Shown here: one piece after another, positions 56,932 to 64,000 of the stretch
Position numbering within the stretch: the stretch's first letter is position 1
Layout: every line of letters begins with the position of its first letter
From: Candidatus Leptofilum gracile
GTDB taxonomy: Bacteria > Chloroflexota > Anaerolineae > Promineifilales > Promineifilaceae
Length of the DNA: 64,000 bases
Assembly: GCA_016713825.1 (NCBI GenBank)
Contig: JADJOJ010000006.1
Span: 186,001-250,000, forward strand
Direction: 5' to 3'
Notes under the pieces: generated by a model
The model's input: the letters and a program-made list of their open reading frames with translations, nothing else
The model's database searches: none
What the model was told of the DNA's origin: nothing
Program-made: the position numbers and the translations under genes

Positions 56932-57729
56932 TCAATCCACCCCCTTCTCCGCCTGAGCCAGCAGCCAGCCCTCCAGTTCAGGGATATTTTCGCTCAGCCG
57001 GGCGGCGGCCACGATGGGGAGCCAACGGCCGTATTCCCCCCTTCCCTCAGGCCGCAGCGCCAAATAGCGGCGCAGGTAAATGGTGTGAAACAGCCGCACA
57101 AACAGCTTCTCGATGGGGCTGCTGGTTTGCGCACTTGCCGCCACCCCCTGGGCAATGATCGACGAGCGGGCCAGGTCGGCCAGCGAGTTGCCCCGCGTGG
57201 CGTCGATCCAGTCGATGATCACTTCCCCCTGTGGCGTGGCCATCACGTTGGCCGGGTGAAAATCGCCGTGACAAAGCTGGTTGCCGTCTGGCAGCTGTGC
57301 CAGAGCGGCCAAAACCCGCGCCCGCAAATCGTCGGGCAGCGCGGCGGCGGCCTCAATTTTCTCCACCAGCCGCTGGCGCTGGCGGGGAATCTCCAGCGTG
57401 ATGGTGCGGCTGTGCATCTCAACGTGCAGTTCAGCCATGCGCCGCGCATAGCGGAAGATGGTCCATGGCTGGCTGGGCATCACCTCAAACAAAGCCTTGC
57501 CCGCCACCCGCTCGTAGATGAGACCGGTACGGCCGTTGACCACCACAATTTCCCCCACGGCAGGCACCGGCAGGCCGCTGCGGTGGACCATCTCGGCCAG
57601 CCGCGCTTCATACTGGATGCTCTCGCGGGGGAACCAATCGTGGAACAGTTTGAGGATGTGCCCCTCATTCCAGGCATAGATTTCGGCGGTACGGCCGTAG
57701 GCAATGGGTTGACCCAGTTCTTCAGACAT
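56932..57729 (-). CDS. Phosphotransferase of the APH/choline kinase fold
   Basis: A 265-residue protein with the aminoglycoside-phosphotransferase-like kinase core: YGRTAEIYAWNEGHILKLFH at the N-lobe, the catalytic NQLCHGDFHPANVMATPQG and the metal-binding EVIIDWIDATRGNSLADLAR. The substrate is unknown; such enzymes phosphorylate drugs or small metabolites. The ATG at 57729 has GAGGA upstream. The in-frame ATG at 57783 would run through an inverted repeat arm. Its 3' end is duplicated at 56281-56392, on the far side of a TA remnant. Confidence 0.88.
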   Translation of the reverse strand: MSEELGQPIAYGRTAEIYAWNEGHILKLFHDWFPRESIQYEARLAEMVHRSGLPVPAVGEIVVVNGRTGLIYERVAGKALFEVMPSQPWTIFRYARRMAELHVEMHSRTITLEIPRQRQRLVEKIEAAAALPDDLRARVLAALAQLPDGNQLCHGDFHPANVMATPQGEVIIDWIDATRGNSLADLARSSIIAQGVAASAQTSSPIEKLFVRLFHTIYLRRYLALRPEGRGEYGRWLPIVAAARLSENIPELEGWLLAQAEKGVD

Positions 57730-57746
57730 CAAATCCTCGTAGCCAA

Positions 57747-57809
57747 AGTGCCAGGCACGGGGCGGCGTGCGCTGGATTGGCAAAGCCTGGCTGCCCCGTG
57801 CCTGGCACT
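57747..57809. repeat. 17-bp perfect inverted repeat between phosphotransferase and AKR genes
   Basis: AGTGCCAGGCACGGGGC and GCCCCGTGCCTGGCACT flank a 29-nt spacer. It is REP-like in size, but no second copy was found in the window. Confidence 0.75.
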
Positions 57810-57819
57810 AGGTTCATCC

Positions 57820-58818
57820 TTACCAGGCGTACGCCTTCGGCGCTTCACCGCCGGGGCCGGGGAAAATCTCATCCAGCTTTTGCAGCGTCTCGGCGTCCAG
57901 CACAATTTCCGTGGCGCGCACGGCGCTTTCTAGCTGCTCCATCGTGCGCGGGCCGATGATGGGCGCGGTGACGATGGGGTTGTGCAGCAGCCAGGCAATC
58001 GCCACTTCCCCTGGCGGATGGCCAAGCTCGCGGCAGAGGGATTCGTACTTCTCCAGCTGGTCCCGCTTTTGGTTGACCATCTTCTCGAAGTTTTCCCCCT
58101 TGCGGCGGCCAGTTTCTAGCTTCTCCAGTGCGCCGCCCAGCAAGCCACCGGCCAACGGGCTCCAGGGAATCAGCCCCAGGCCATAATGGCGGCAGGCGGG
58201 AATCACTTCCAGCTCCACCGTGCGGTTGTCCAGGTGGTAGATGCTTTGCTCGCTTACCAGCCCCAACATGCCCCGCTTGGAGGCTTCCTGGCACGCCGTG
58301 GCGATGTCCCACCCGGCAAAGTTACTGGAGCCGACGTACACCACCTTACCCTGGTTAATCAGGCTGCCAAACGCCTGCCACGTTTCGTCCCAGGGGGCGT
58401 CGCGGTCGATGTGGTGCATCTGGTAGATATCGATCCAGTCCGTTTGCAGCCGCTTCAGGCTGCCTTCGCAATGTTTGCGAATTTTGTAGGCAGACAGGCT
58501 CCGTTCGTCGCTGTTGACTTCGGGCAAATTGGCTTTGCGGGTGACGGGATTGTACACCTTGGTGGCCAGCACGGTGGCGTCGCGCCGCCCGCCGCCCTGG
58601 GCCAACCAGCGCCCGATGATCTCTTCGGTGTAGCCGTGCTCCACTTCCCAGCCGTACACATCGGCCGTGTCGAAGAAGTTGATGCCCAACTCCAGGGCGC
58701 GGTCCATGATTTTGTAGCTTTCTTCTTCGCTGGTGTGCCAGCCAAAATTCATCGTCCCCAGGCAAATATTGCTCACGACGACGCCGTGTTTGCCGAGACG
58801 TTTATGGGTAACTGCCAT
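57820..58818 (-). CDS. Aldo/keto reductase
   Basis: A 332-residue (beta/alpha)8 reductase. It starts with MAVTHKRLGKHGVVVSNICL and has FFDTADVYGWEVEHGYTEEI with catalytic Asp and Tyr, LATKVYNP with Lys, and DIYQMHHIDRDAPWDETWQA with His. The NADPH site includes GPRTMEQLESAV near the C-terminus. This is the AKR11/YajO-like group. The start at 58818 has AAGGAG upstream. The substrate is unknown. Confidence 0.92.
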   Translation of the reverse strand: MAVTHKRLGKHGVVVSNICLGTMNFGWHTSEEESYKIMDRALELGINFFDTADVYGWEVEHGYTEEIIGRWLAQGGGRRDATVLATKVYNPVTRKANLPEVNSDERSLSAYKIRKHCEGSLKRLQTDWIDIYQMHHIDRDAPWDETWQAFGSLINQGKVVYVGSSNFAGWDIATACQEASKRGMLGLVSEQSIYHLDNRTVELEVIPACRHYGLGLIPWSPLAGGLLGGALEKLETGRRKGENFEKMVNQKRDQLEKYESLCRELGHPPGEVAIAWLLHNPIVTAPIIGPRTMEQLESAVRATEIVLDAETLQKLDEIFPGPGGEAPKAYAW

Positions 58819-58932
58819 GTTGAAACTCCTTTTAGGTGATGGGTGGGCAACGGCTGTTCCCCACAAAACAAAAAGCGACAAGCAACCAATGCTCATCGCC
58901 GTATAAAAAATTTTAACCAGCTGAATTCTTGT

Positions 58933-59133
58933 TTAGTGAACGCTTTTCACAAGCTTAATATTCGCCCGAAGCCATTCATTAATTAGCTGTTGCACATCAA
59001 TATTCTTTTCTTCAGCCAGTTTGCTCATATACTCATCTACATCCGGCTCCAAATAAACAGGGAAATGAAACTCAGCCTCGGCATTGTAGAATTTACCTTT
59101 TTCCGCTTTAGAGAAATCGTATTCTGCCTTCAT
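58933..59133 (-). CDS. BrnA-like antitoxin, small form
   Basis: A 66-residue protein: MKAEYDFSKAEKGKFYNAEA, then PVYLEPDVDEYMSKLAEEKN and LINEWLRANIKLVKS. This is the short antitoxin following BrnT toxins, with a ribbon-helix-helix-like C-terminus. Its start overlaps the toxin stop by 4 bp. Confidence 0.87.
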   Translation of the reverse strand: MKAEYDFSKAEKGKFYNAEAEFHFPVYLEPDVDEYMSKLAEEKNIDVQQLINEWLRANIKLVKSVH

Positions 59134-59432
59134 TCTTGTAATCCTTCTTTATACTGCTTCAATTCATTTGCGGTTGCTTTCCTCGCAGAAATGATGCGAA
59201 TCTCAACCGCCGCTTGATTTATTTGTTTGTACGTGTGAACAACCAATCGCAGGACACCACCGCTGTCAATACCTAAGGTAATCCAACGATCTTCATCGTT
59301 GCTATGTTCATCATCAAATATTGAGAGCTGATTTGGGTCACGGAAAATTGTTGCTGCGCGTCGAAAGTTGACTTGATGCTTTCGGATGTTAACAACTTCT
59401 TTCGCGGGATCCCAATCAAATTGATAACGCAA
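59130..59432 (-). CDS. brnT: BrnT toxin
   Basis: A 100-residue protein with the canonical BrnT pattern: FDWDPAKEVVNIRKHQVNFR, AATIFRDPNQLSIFDDEHSN, DEDRWITLGIDSGGVLRLVV then HTYKQ, and EIRIISARKATANELKQYKE. It is a RelE-like ribonuclease. It precedes its antitoxin on the minus strand. No ACGGCCGT occurs inside the pair, though three occur just upstream (59475-59590). Confidence 0.92.
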   Translation of the reverse strand: MRYQFDWDPAKEVVNIRKHQVNFRRAATIFRDPNQLSIFDDEHSNDEDRWITLGIDSGGVLRLVVHTYKQINQAAVEIRIISARKATANELKQYKEGLQE

Positions 59433-59618
59433 AGTAAAACCTCAACCAACAATTTCAATAAGATTGTAATCGAAAAACGGCCGTTTCTCCACCCCCGTAC
59501 TAAAGTCACCTTCAATACGGCCGTTTCCTCCCGCACAATAAGTTCAGCAGATTGCAGAAATAAGCGACACCGCGTGAAGAACGGCCGTCGCACCTAACGT
59601 AAAGGAACATGCGACATC

Positions 59619-61541
59619 ATGAAACAGCTCGATAAACCCAAGCCCCGGTCGGGGCAGCGCCCCATTTCCACACGACTATCCCTCGAAATCGGCCTCCTTT
59701 TGGTGATACTCATCCTCCTGGCGGCGCTGCTGGTGAAGCCCGCCAGCGGCGCAGGCGTGGTGGGCAGCGGCACGCCCGGCAGCTGCACCGAAGCCGCCCT
59801 CAACACCGCCCTCTCCGGCGGCGGCAGCGTCAGCTTCAACTGCGGCGGCAGCACCACCATCACCCTCACCAGCCCCAAAACGATCAGCAGCCACACCACC
59901 ATTAACGGTGGTGGGCAAATCAGCCTCAGCGGCGGCGATGCGGTGCGGCTGTTTAGCCTGCAAAACGGGGCCAGCCTCACCCTGCAAAACATCACCCTGC
60001 GCGACGGCTTTAGCAGCGGCGACGGCGGCGCAATTTACGTAGAACGGCTGAGCACGCTCACCCTCACCAACAGCGCCATCAACAGCTCCACCGCCGCCAA
60101 CGGCGGGGCAATCGCGCTTAATGGCTGGGGCTCCAGCGACGCAGGCGGCACGCTCATCGTCACCAACAGCAGCTTTAGCGGCAACCAGTCCAACGCCAAC
60201 GCCATCCCTGGCGGCGGCAACGGCGGTGGGGCGCTGTACATCACCGGCGGCTCGACGGCCACGGTAAGCGGCAGCACGTTCACCAACAACAGTTCCGTCA
60301 ACGGCGGCGGCATCCACATTTTGGGGGCCAATCTCACCGTGACGGGCAGCAGCTTCACGGGCAACGTGGCCAACAATACGGCAGGCGGCGGGGGCGGCGG
60401 TGCGATTTATGTGGACGGCACTAAAAATTTCAACGGCACCATTGATATCTCGCTGAGCAGCTTCAACAACAACCAGAGCAACCAACTGGGCGGGGCGATT
60501 TTTACCTTCCCGGAGGGCACCGGCAGCGTCCTCATCGACCAGTCGCTGTTTGAGGGCAACGCAGCCACCGGCGCGGGGCAGGGCGGGGCGATCTACCACC
60601 AAAGCGCCACCGGCAACGGGCCGCTGAGCATCAGCAACAGCACCTTTGTGAACAACAACGCCCACGCCACGGACGGCAGCGCCAGCTCTGGCGGGGCGCT
60701 CTGGCTGCTGGACGCGCCAGTGACGATCACCAGCAGCACCTTTAGCGGCAACGACGCCACCACGCCGCTGGCTCTGGCGGCCGACGACTGGCGGCGCGGC
60801 TTTGGCGGGGCGATCCGCACCAGCGACGCCACGACGATTGTGAACAGCACGCTGGTGAACAACACCGCCGGCTTCGTGGGCGGGGCGCTGGCCGGGCCAG
60901 CCACGGTGCGCAACAGCATTATTGCCCACAACGATGGCGACAATCCGTGGGACATCCAGGAAAATTGCACCGTAGAATTGAGTAACGGCGGCAACAATAT
61001 TCAATTTCCGCAAAAAACGACGGGGAACTGGAATGATTATGAATGTTTTGCGGGGCAAACGGCCGTAAATCCCCAACTCGGCACCCTCGGCGACTACGGT
61101 GGCCCCACCCCCACCGTCCCTCTGCTGGCCAGCAGCCCGGCGATCAACGCGGGCATCAGCTGCCCGGCCACCGACCAGCGCGGCTTTGCCCGCAATGGCG
61201 TCTGCGACATTGGGGCCTACGAGTTTGGCGGTGGGCTGCTCATCAACAGCCTCTCGCCCCCCTGGTCTGGCCTGAACGCGGTGCAGGACGTGACGCTGAC
61301 GGTGCATGGGGCGGGTTTTACCCCCAGCACGGTGGTGCGCTGGAACGGGGCCAATCGCGCCACCACCTATGTGAGTCCGTTTGTGGTAACGGCCGTTCTG
61401 CCCGCCGCCGACCTGGATACCCTGGGCAGCTACCCCGTCACCGTCTACGACTCGGCGCGCAGCCTGGAGAGCGCCCCGGTGAGCTTTACGGTGGTGAGTG
61501 TGCTGCATGAGACGTTTTTGCCGATGGTGGAACGGCCGTAA
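59619..61541 (+). CDS. Surface protein with right-handed beta-helix repeats
   Basis: A 640-residue protein. Residues 20-45 form a signal-anchor (LEIGLLLVILILLAALLVKP). A long region rich in Gly/Asn/Ser follows, with repeats such as GGAIYVERLSTLTLTNSAIN, GGALYITGGSTATVSGSTFT, and GGAIFTFPEGTGSVLIDQSL. These are parallel beta-helix/polymorphic outer-membrane-like units. Near residue 525 SPAINAGISCPATDQRGFAR and NGVCDIGAYEFGG match the choice-of-anchor Q pattern. The last 90 residues are an IPT/TIG-like domain (SLSPPWSGLNAVQDVTLTVH). It is probably exported and cell-surface associated. Confidence 0.87.
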   Translation: MKQLDKPKPRSGQRPISTRLSLEIGLLLVILILLAALLVKPASGAGVVGSGTPGSCTEAALNTALSGGGSVSFNCGGSTTITLTSPKTISSHTTINGGGQISLSGGDAVRLFSLQNGASLTLQNITLRDGFSSGDGGAIYVERLSTLTLTNSAINSSTAANGGAIALNGWGSSDAGGTLIVTNSSFSGNQSNANAIPGGGNGGGALYITGGSTATVSGSTFTNNSSVNGGGIHILGANLTVTGSSFTGNVANNTAGGGGGGAIYVDGTKNFNGTIDISLSSFNNNQSNQLGGAIFTFPEGTGSVLIDQSLFEGNAATGAGQGGAIYHQSATGNGPLSISNSTFVNNNAHATDGSASSGGALWLLDAPVTITSSTFSGNDATTPLALAADDWRRGFGGAIRTSDATTIVNSTLVNNTAGFVGGALAGPATVRNSIIAHNDGDNPWDIQENCTVELSNGGNNIQFPQKTTGNWNDYECFAGQTAVNPQLGTLGDYGGPTPTVPLLASSPAINAGISCPATDQRGFARNGVCDIGAYEFGGGLLINSLSPPWSGLNAVQDVTLTVHGAGFTPSTVVRWNGANRATTYVSPFVVTAVLPAADLDTLGSYPVTVYDSARSLESAPVSFTVVSVLHETFLPMVERP

Positions 61542-61688
61542 GTCACAATCTGCGGGCCAAGTGGGGGAACGACCGGTCTAACCTCAAGTAAGGTCCTATG
61601 GCAAAATCCCTATTACTGTATTCACCGTTATCCGTTAAGATGGAACTGCAGGTATATTTAAAATGCAGCATTCATCAGGAGCAACGCT

Positions 61689-64000
61689 GTGAAACAGTGG
61701 AAATCAACTCTTTTGACTGTTGGTTTGATTTTGAGTATTTTCATGCTGTACCGGCCCGTAAATGCAGCGCCGAAATACCGTGTCCTTTTTATCAGTGCCT
61801 ATCACCCCGCTTTCCCCACCTTTTTTCAGCAAATCGAAGGTGTTCAGGCTGGTTTTGCTGGCGAAAACATTGAACTAGACATCGAATTTATGGACAGCAA
61901 GCGGTTTTTCGATGAGACAAACCTTGCCAACTTCCATGATTCGTTGGCGTATAAACTGTCTCAAGTTGAGCCGTACGAAGTCGTTATGGTCAGCGATGAT
62001 AATGCCCTGCACTTTGCCCTTGAATATCAAGCGGAACTGTTTCCTGAGATTCCTATTGTCTTTTTCGGCATTAACAATGTCGATTTGGCCGTGGCCCAAA
62101 ATGAAGCGCCCCTGGTGACGGGCGTGGTCGAAGCGATCTCCATGCAGGATACCATTGGCCTGACCAGGCAGCTAAACCCCACCCTGTCTCACCTGTACGT
62201 CATCGTAGACAGCACGCCCAGCGGTCAGGCAGATTTGGATACCTTTTATGAAAAAATTGGAGCCTTCCCGGAAATTGAGTATGAGGTGTTGTCGCTGGCG
62301 GAGCTGACGTTTGCCGAGCTAACTACCCGGCTGCAAACGTTGACCGCGCAAGATGCGGTTTTGCTGCTGTCGGCTTACAGAGACAGCGCAGGCCAATCAC
62401 TGGATTTTGATAATAGCTTGGCGTTGATCCTGTCTGATCTGGATGCGCCACTTTATCATCTTTATTATCACGGCATGGGGGACGGGGTTTTAGGTGGCAA
62501 GCTGATTTCGCACGTGGAGCAGGGCAAGACGGCGGCCGAATTGGTTTTGCGCATTTTTGCGGGCACACCCGTCGAGCAGCTAACTGTGGTAACAAATAGC
62601 CCCAATGCGTTCATTTTTGATTATGCGGTGCTGCGAAAATTTGGCATCGATGAATCGCTGCTGCCCGATGGGGCAACGTTGGTAAATGAACCGACCACGA
62701 TTTATTATCAGTATCGCAGGGTGGTGTGGGCGGTAACGGCCGTTATTGCCATTCTCTCTCTGCTAATTGTCCGGCTGTTTGTCATCAATCGCTTGCAAAA
62801 ACATACCGAACACAAGCTGCGCATTCGTGAAGGGGAACTGCGCGAAAATCAGGCTCGGTTGCGAACGGCCGTTCAGGAGCTAAAAGCGATGCAAGACCTC
62901 CTGGTGCGCCAGGAACGGTTAGCCGCCGTCGGGCAGCTTTCGGCCGGTATCGCCCATGATTTCAATAACATTTTGGCCTCCATTCTGCTGTATGCCCAAT
63001 TGCTGCAAAGACAAACGGCCGCGACTCCCAAAATCTCTAACCGGTTAGAGCTGATTGTGCAGCAGTGCGACCGGGCCGCCGAGTTGGTTCAGCAAATTTT
63101 AGATTTTAGCGGGCGTTCGCTGCTGCACCGGGCACCGGTTGAGCTGAATGCTTTCCTGAAAGGGCTGTACCAGCTGTTAGAACGAACCTTGCCCGAAAAT
63201 ATTCAAATCACCCTCAAAAAAGATAAGGTGGCTTGTTACATAGACGCCGATTCAACGCGCATCCAGCAAGTTATGCTTAACCTGGCTCTCAACGCCAGAG
63301 ATGCAATGCCAGAGGGGGGCGAGCTGCACATCCAGGTTGAGAACATTGCCGAGCAGGAGCCGTTGCCATGTCCAAATTGTGGTGAATTGATCGAAGGGAA
63401 TGTCATCAAGCTTGTCGTTGCCGATTCTGGGCAGGGAATTCCGCCTGCTATCATCTCTAAGATTTTTGAACCATTTTTTACCACCAAAGCCCCGACCGGC
63501 AGCGGCCTGGGCCTGGCGCAGGTGTATGGCATTGTCAAGCAGCACGCTGGCCACCTGTTTGTAGACTCTGTGGAAGGTGTGGGGACAACGTTTACGCTGT
63601 TTTTCCCGGCAATTGCGCCCCCGCTGCTTGAACCGGGCTATCCGCCAGAAAATGTGGTGGAACATGGCAATGAGGAGTTGATTCTGGTTGTTGAAGACAA
63701 TGAAACTGTTCAGGAAGTGTTGGTGGCTAACTTAAATTATTTGGGCTACCGAACGGTAACGGCCGTTAATGGCCAAGAAGCGCTTGCCATGATTGAAGCA
63801 ACATCAGAGGATGAGATTTCTCTGGTGATTAGTGACCAAATTATGCCGAAAATGGGCGGCGCGGCTTTGTTCCAGGCAATCCGGCAAAAAAACAACTCAA
63901 TACCTTTTATTATGTTAAGTGGACACTCGTTAAATAGCAGCCAGCCTGATGATGAGCCAGCGGCACAGTTTGTTTCTCTAGCCAAACCGATAAAACTAGA
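61689..64000 (+). CDS. Hybrid sensor histidine kinase with substrate-binding-like sensor, 3' end beyond window
   Basis: From a GTG at 61689 (AGGAGC upstream) the frame stays open to the window edge, about 770 codons. A signal sequence (TLLTVGLILSIFMLYR) precedes a sensor related to ABC substrate-binding proteins (YRVLFISAYHPAFPTFFQQI ... IPIVFFGINNVDLAVAQ), then a membrane helix (VVWAVTAVIAILSLLIVRLF). The kinase has the H-box LAAVGQLSAGIAHDFNNILA, N-box LNLALNARDAMPEGG and G-boxes VADSGQGIPP and GSGLGLAQVYG. A receiver domain follows (ILVVEDNETVQEVLVANL, phospho-Asp in VISDQIMPKMGG). It senses an unknown extracytoplasmic ligand. Confidence 0.92.
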   Translation, partial: MKQWKSTLLTVGLILSIFMLYRPVNAAPKYRVLFISAYHPAFPTFFQQIEGVQAGFAGENIELDIEFMDSKRFFDETNLANFHDSLAYKLSQVEPYEVVMVSDDNALHFALEYQAELFPEIPIVFFGINNVDLAVAQNEAPLVTGVVEAISMQDTIGLTRQLNPTLSHLYVIVDSTPSGQADLDTFYEKIGAFPEIEYEVLSLAELTFAELTTRLQTLTAQDAVLLLSAYRDSAGQSLDFDNSLALILSDLDAPLYHLYYHGMGDGVLGGKLISHVEQGKTAAELVLRIFAGTPVEQLTVVTNSPNAFIFDYAVLRKFGIDESLLPDGATLVNEPTTIYYQYRRVVWAVTAVIAILSLLIVRLFVINRLQKHTEHKLRIREGELRENQARLRTAVQELKAMQDLLVRQERLAAVGQLSAGIAHDFNNILASILLYAQLLQRQTAATPKISNRLELIVQQCDRAAELVQQILDFSGRSLLHRAPVELNAFLKGLYQLLERTLPENIQITLKKDKVACYIDADSTRIQQVMLNLALNARDAMPEGGELHIQVENIAEQEPLPCPNCGELIEGNVIKLVVADSGQGIPPAIISKIFEPFFTTKAPTGSGLGLAQVYGIVKQHAGHLFVDSVEGVGTTFTLFFPAIAPPLLEPGYPPENVVEHGNEELILVVEDNETVQEVLVANLNYLGYRTVTAVNGQEALAMIEATSEDEISLVISDQIMPKMGGAALFQAIRQKNNSIPFIMLSGHSLNSSQPDDEPAAQFVSLAKPIKL

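Noticed and set aside
1..64000. tRNA or rRNA genes
   Set aside because: No GGTTCGAATCC-like T-arm with a cloverleaf or rRNA core sequence was found by eye on either strand; a tool-based scan could still find one.

Overview
The window is about 64 kb of moderately GC-rich bacterial chromosome. It has dense housekeeping genes, mostly short intergenic gaps, and several accessory patches. Gene content suggests a free-living bacterium, most likely a Chloroflexota (Anaerolineae-like) lineage: paired FabF genes with PlsX, a primary sigma factor, RNase III, a MoaD-MoaE fusion, an oxygen-dependent-type protoporphyrinogen oxidase beside a PucC-like carrier, and a Ser/Thr kinase with a PQQ-type propeller. 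This placement is inference; no rRNA, tRNA or ribosomal protein gene was seen to anchor it. A strong genome signature runs through the window: the palindrome ACGGCCGT occurs roughly 80-90 times by eye (about one expected by chance). It is absent from the insertion sequences, the toxin-antitoxin pairs and a few other patches, which marks those as newcomers.

Layout. 1-1.9 kb: fatty acid/phospholipid genes (fabF fragment, plsX). 2-3.2 kb: arsenic pair arsR-arsM. 3.6-9.6 kb: an LtrA-family membrane protein and four short-chain dehydrogenases with a TetR regulator and two matching operators. 9.6-20.6 kb: housekeeping genes (TPR protein, CoaE fused to an extra domain, ABC-F ATPase, a HigBA-like TA pair, rpoD, an RmlD-like reductase, rnc, fabF, MazG-like, moaDE, moaC). 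20.7-30.1 kb: a type I restriction-modification locus that is heavily remodelled. An IS4-family element (14-bp terminal repeats, 10-bp target duplication) sits between the hsdM ribosome-binding site and its native TTG start. An IS701-like element splits hsdS. The 3' end of hsdS has been amplified into a 179-bp tandem array. Thirty-three-base palindromes with covarying stems follow the genes, and a REP-associated tyrosine transposase (RAYT) gene sits among them before hsdR. 30.1-31.9 kb: an acetyltransferase and a BrnT/BrnA-like pair, each followed by a copy of the cysS start region. 31.9-34 kb: cysS and a PIG-L deacetylase. 34.1-42.5 kb: a signalling cluster (kinase, PP2C phosphatase, J-like/VWA protein, FHA protein, response regulator, Rel-type enzyme with a degenerate synthetase). 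42.5-54.4 kb: S9 peptidase, two paralogous zinc-ribbon membrane proteins, SDR with TetR, an HTH regulator, hemY and a PucC-like carrier. 54.4-59.5 kb: accessory patch with an HNH endonuclease, decayed toxin-antitoxin modules, a phosphotransferase, an aldo/keto reductase and BrnTA. 59.6-64 kb: a surface beta-helix protein and a hybrid sensor kinase running off the end.

The most notable results are: (1) the IS4 element and two 123-124 bp MITE-like copies with the same terminal repeats and 10-bp target duplications elsewhere in the window; (2) the covarying palindromes plus RAYT inside the hsd locus and the 179-bp array of mini-ORFs; (3) three loci where an accessory gene or TA pair is flanked by a truncated, diverged copy of the end of its host neighbour (cysS, a HEAT-like gene, a phosphotransferase); and (4) the HIP1-like ACGGCCGT signature.
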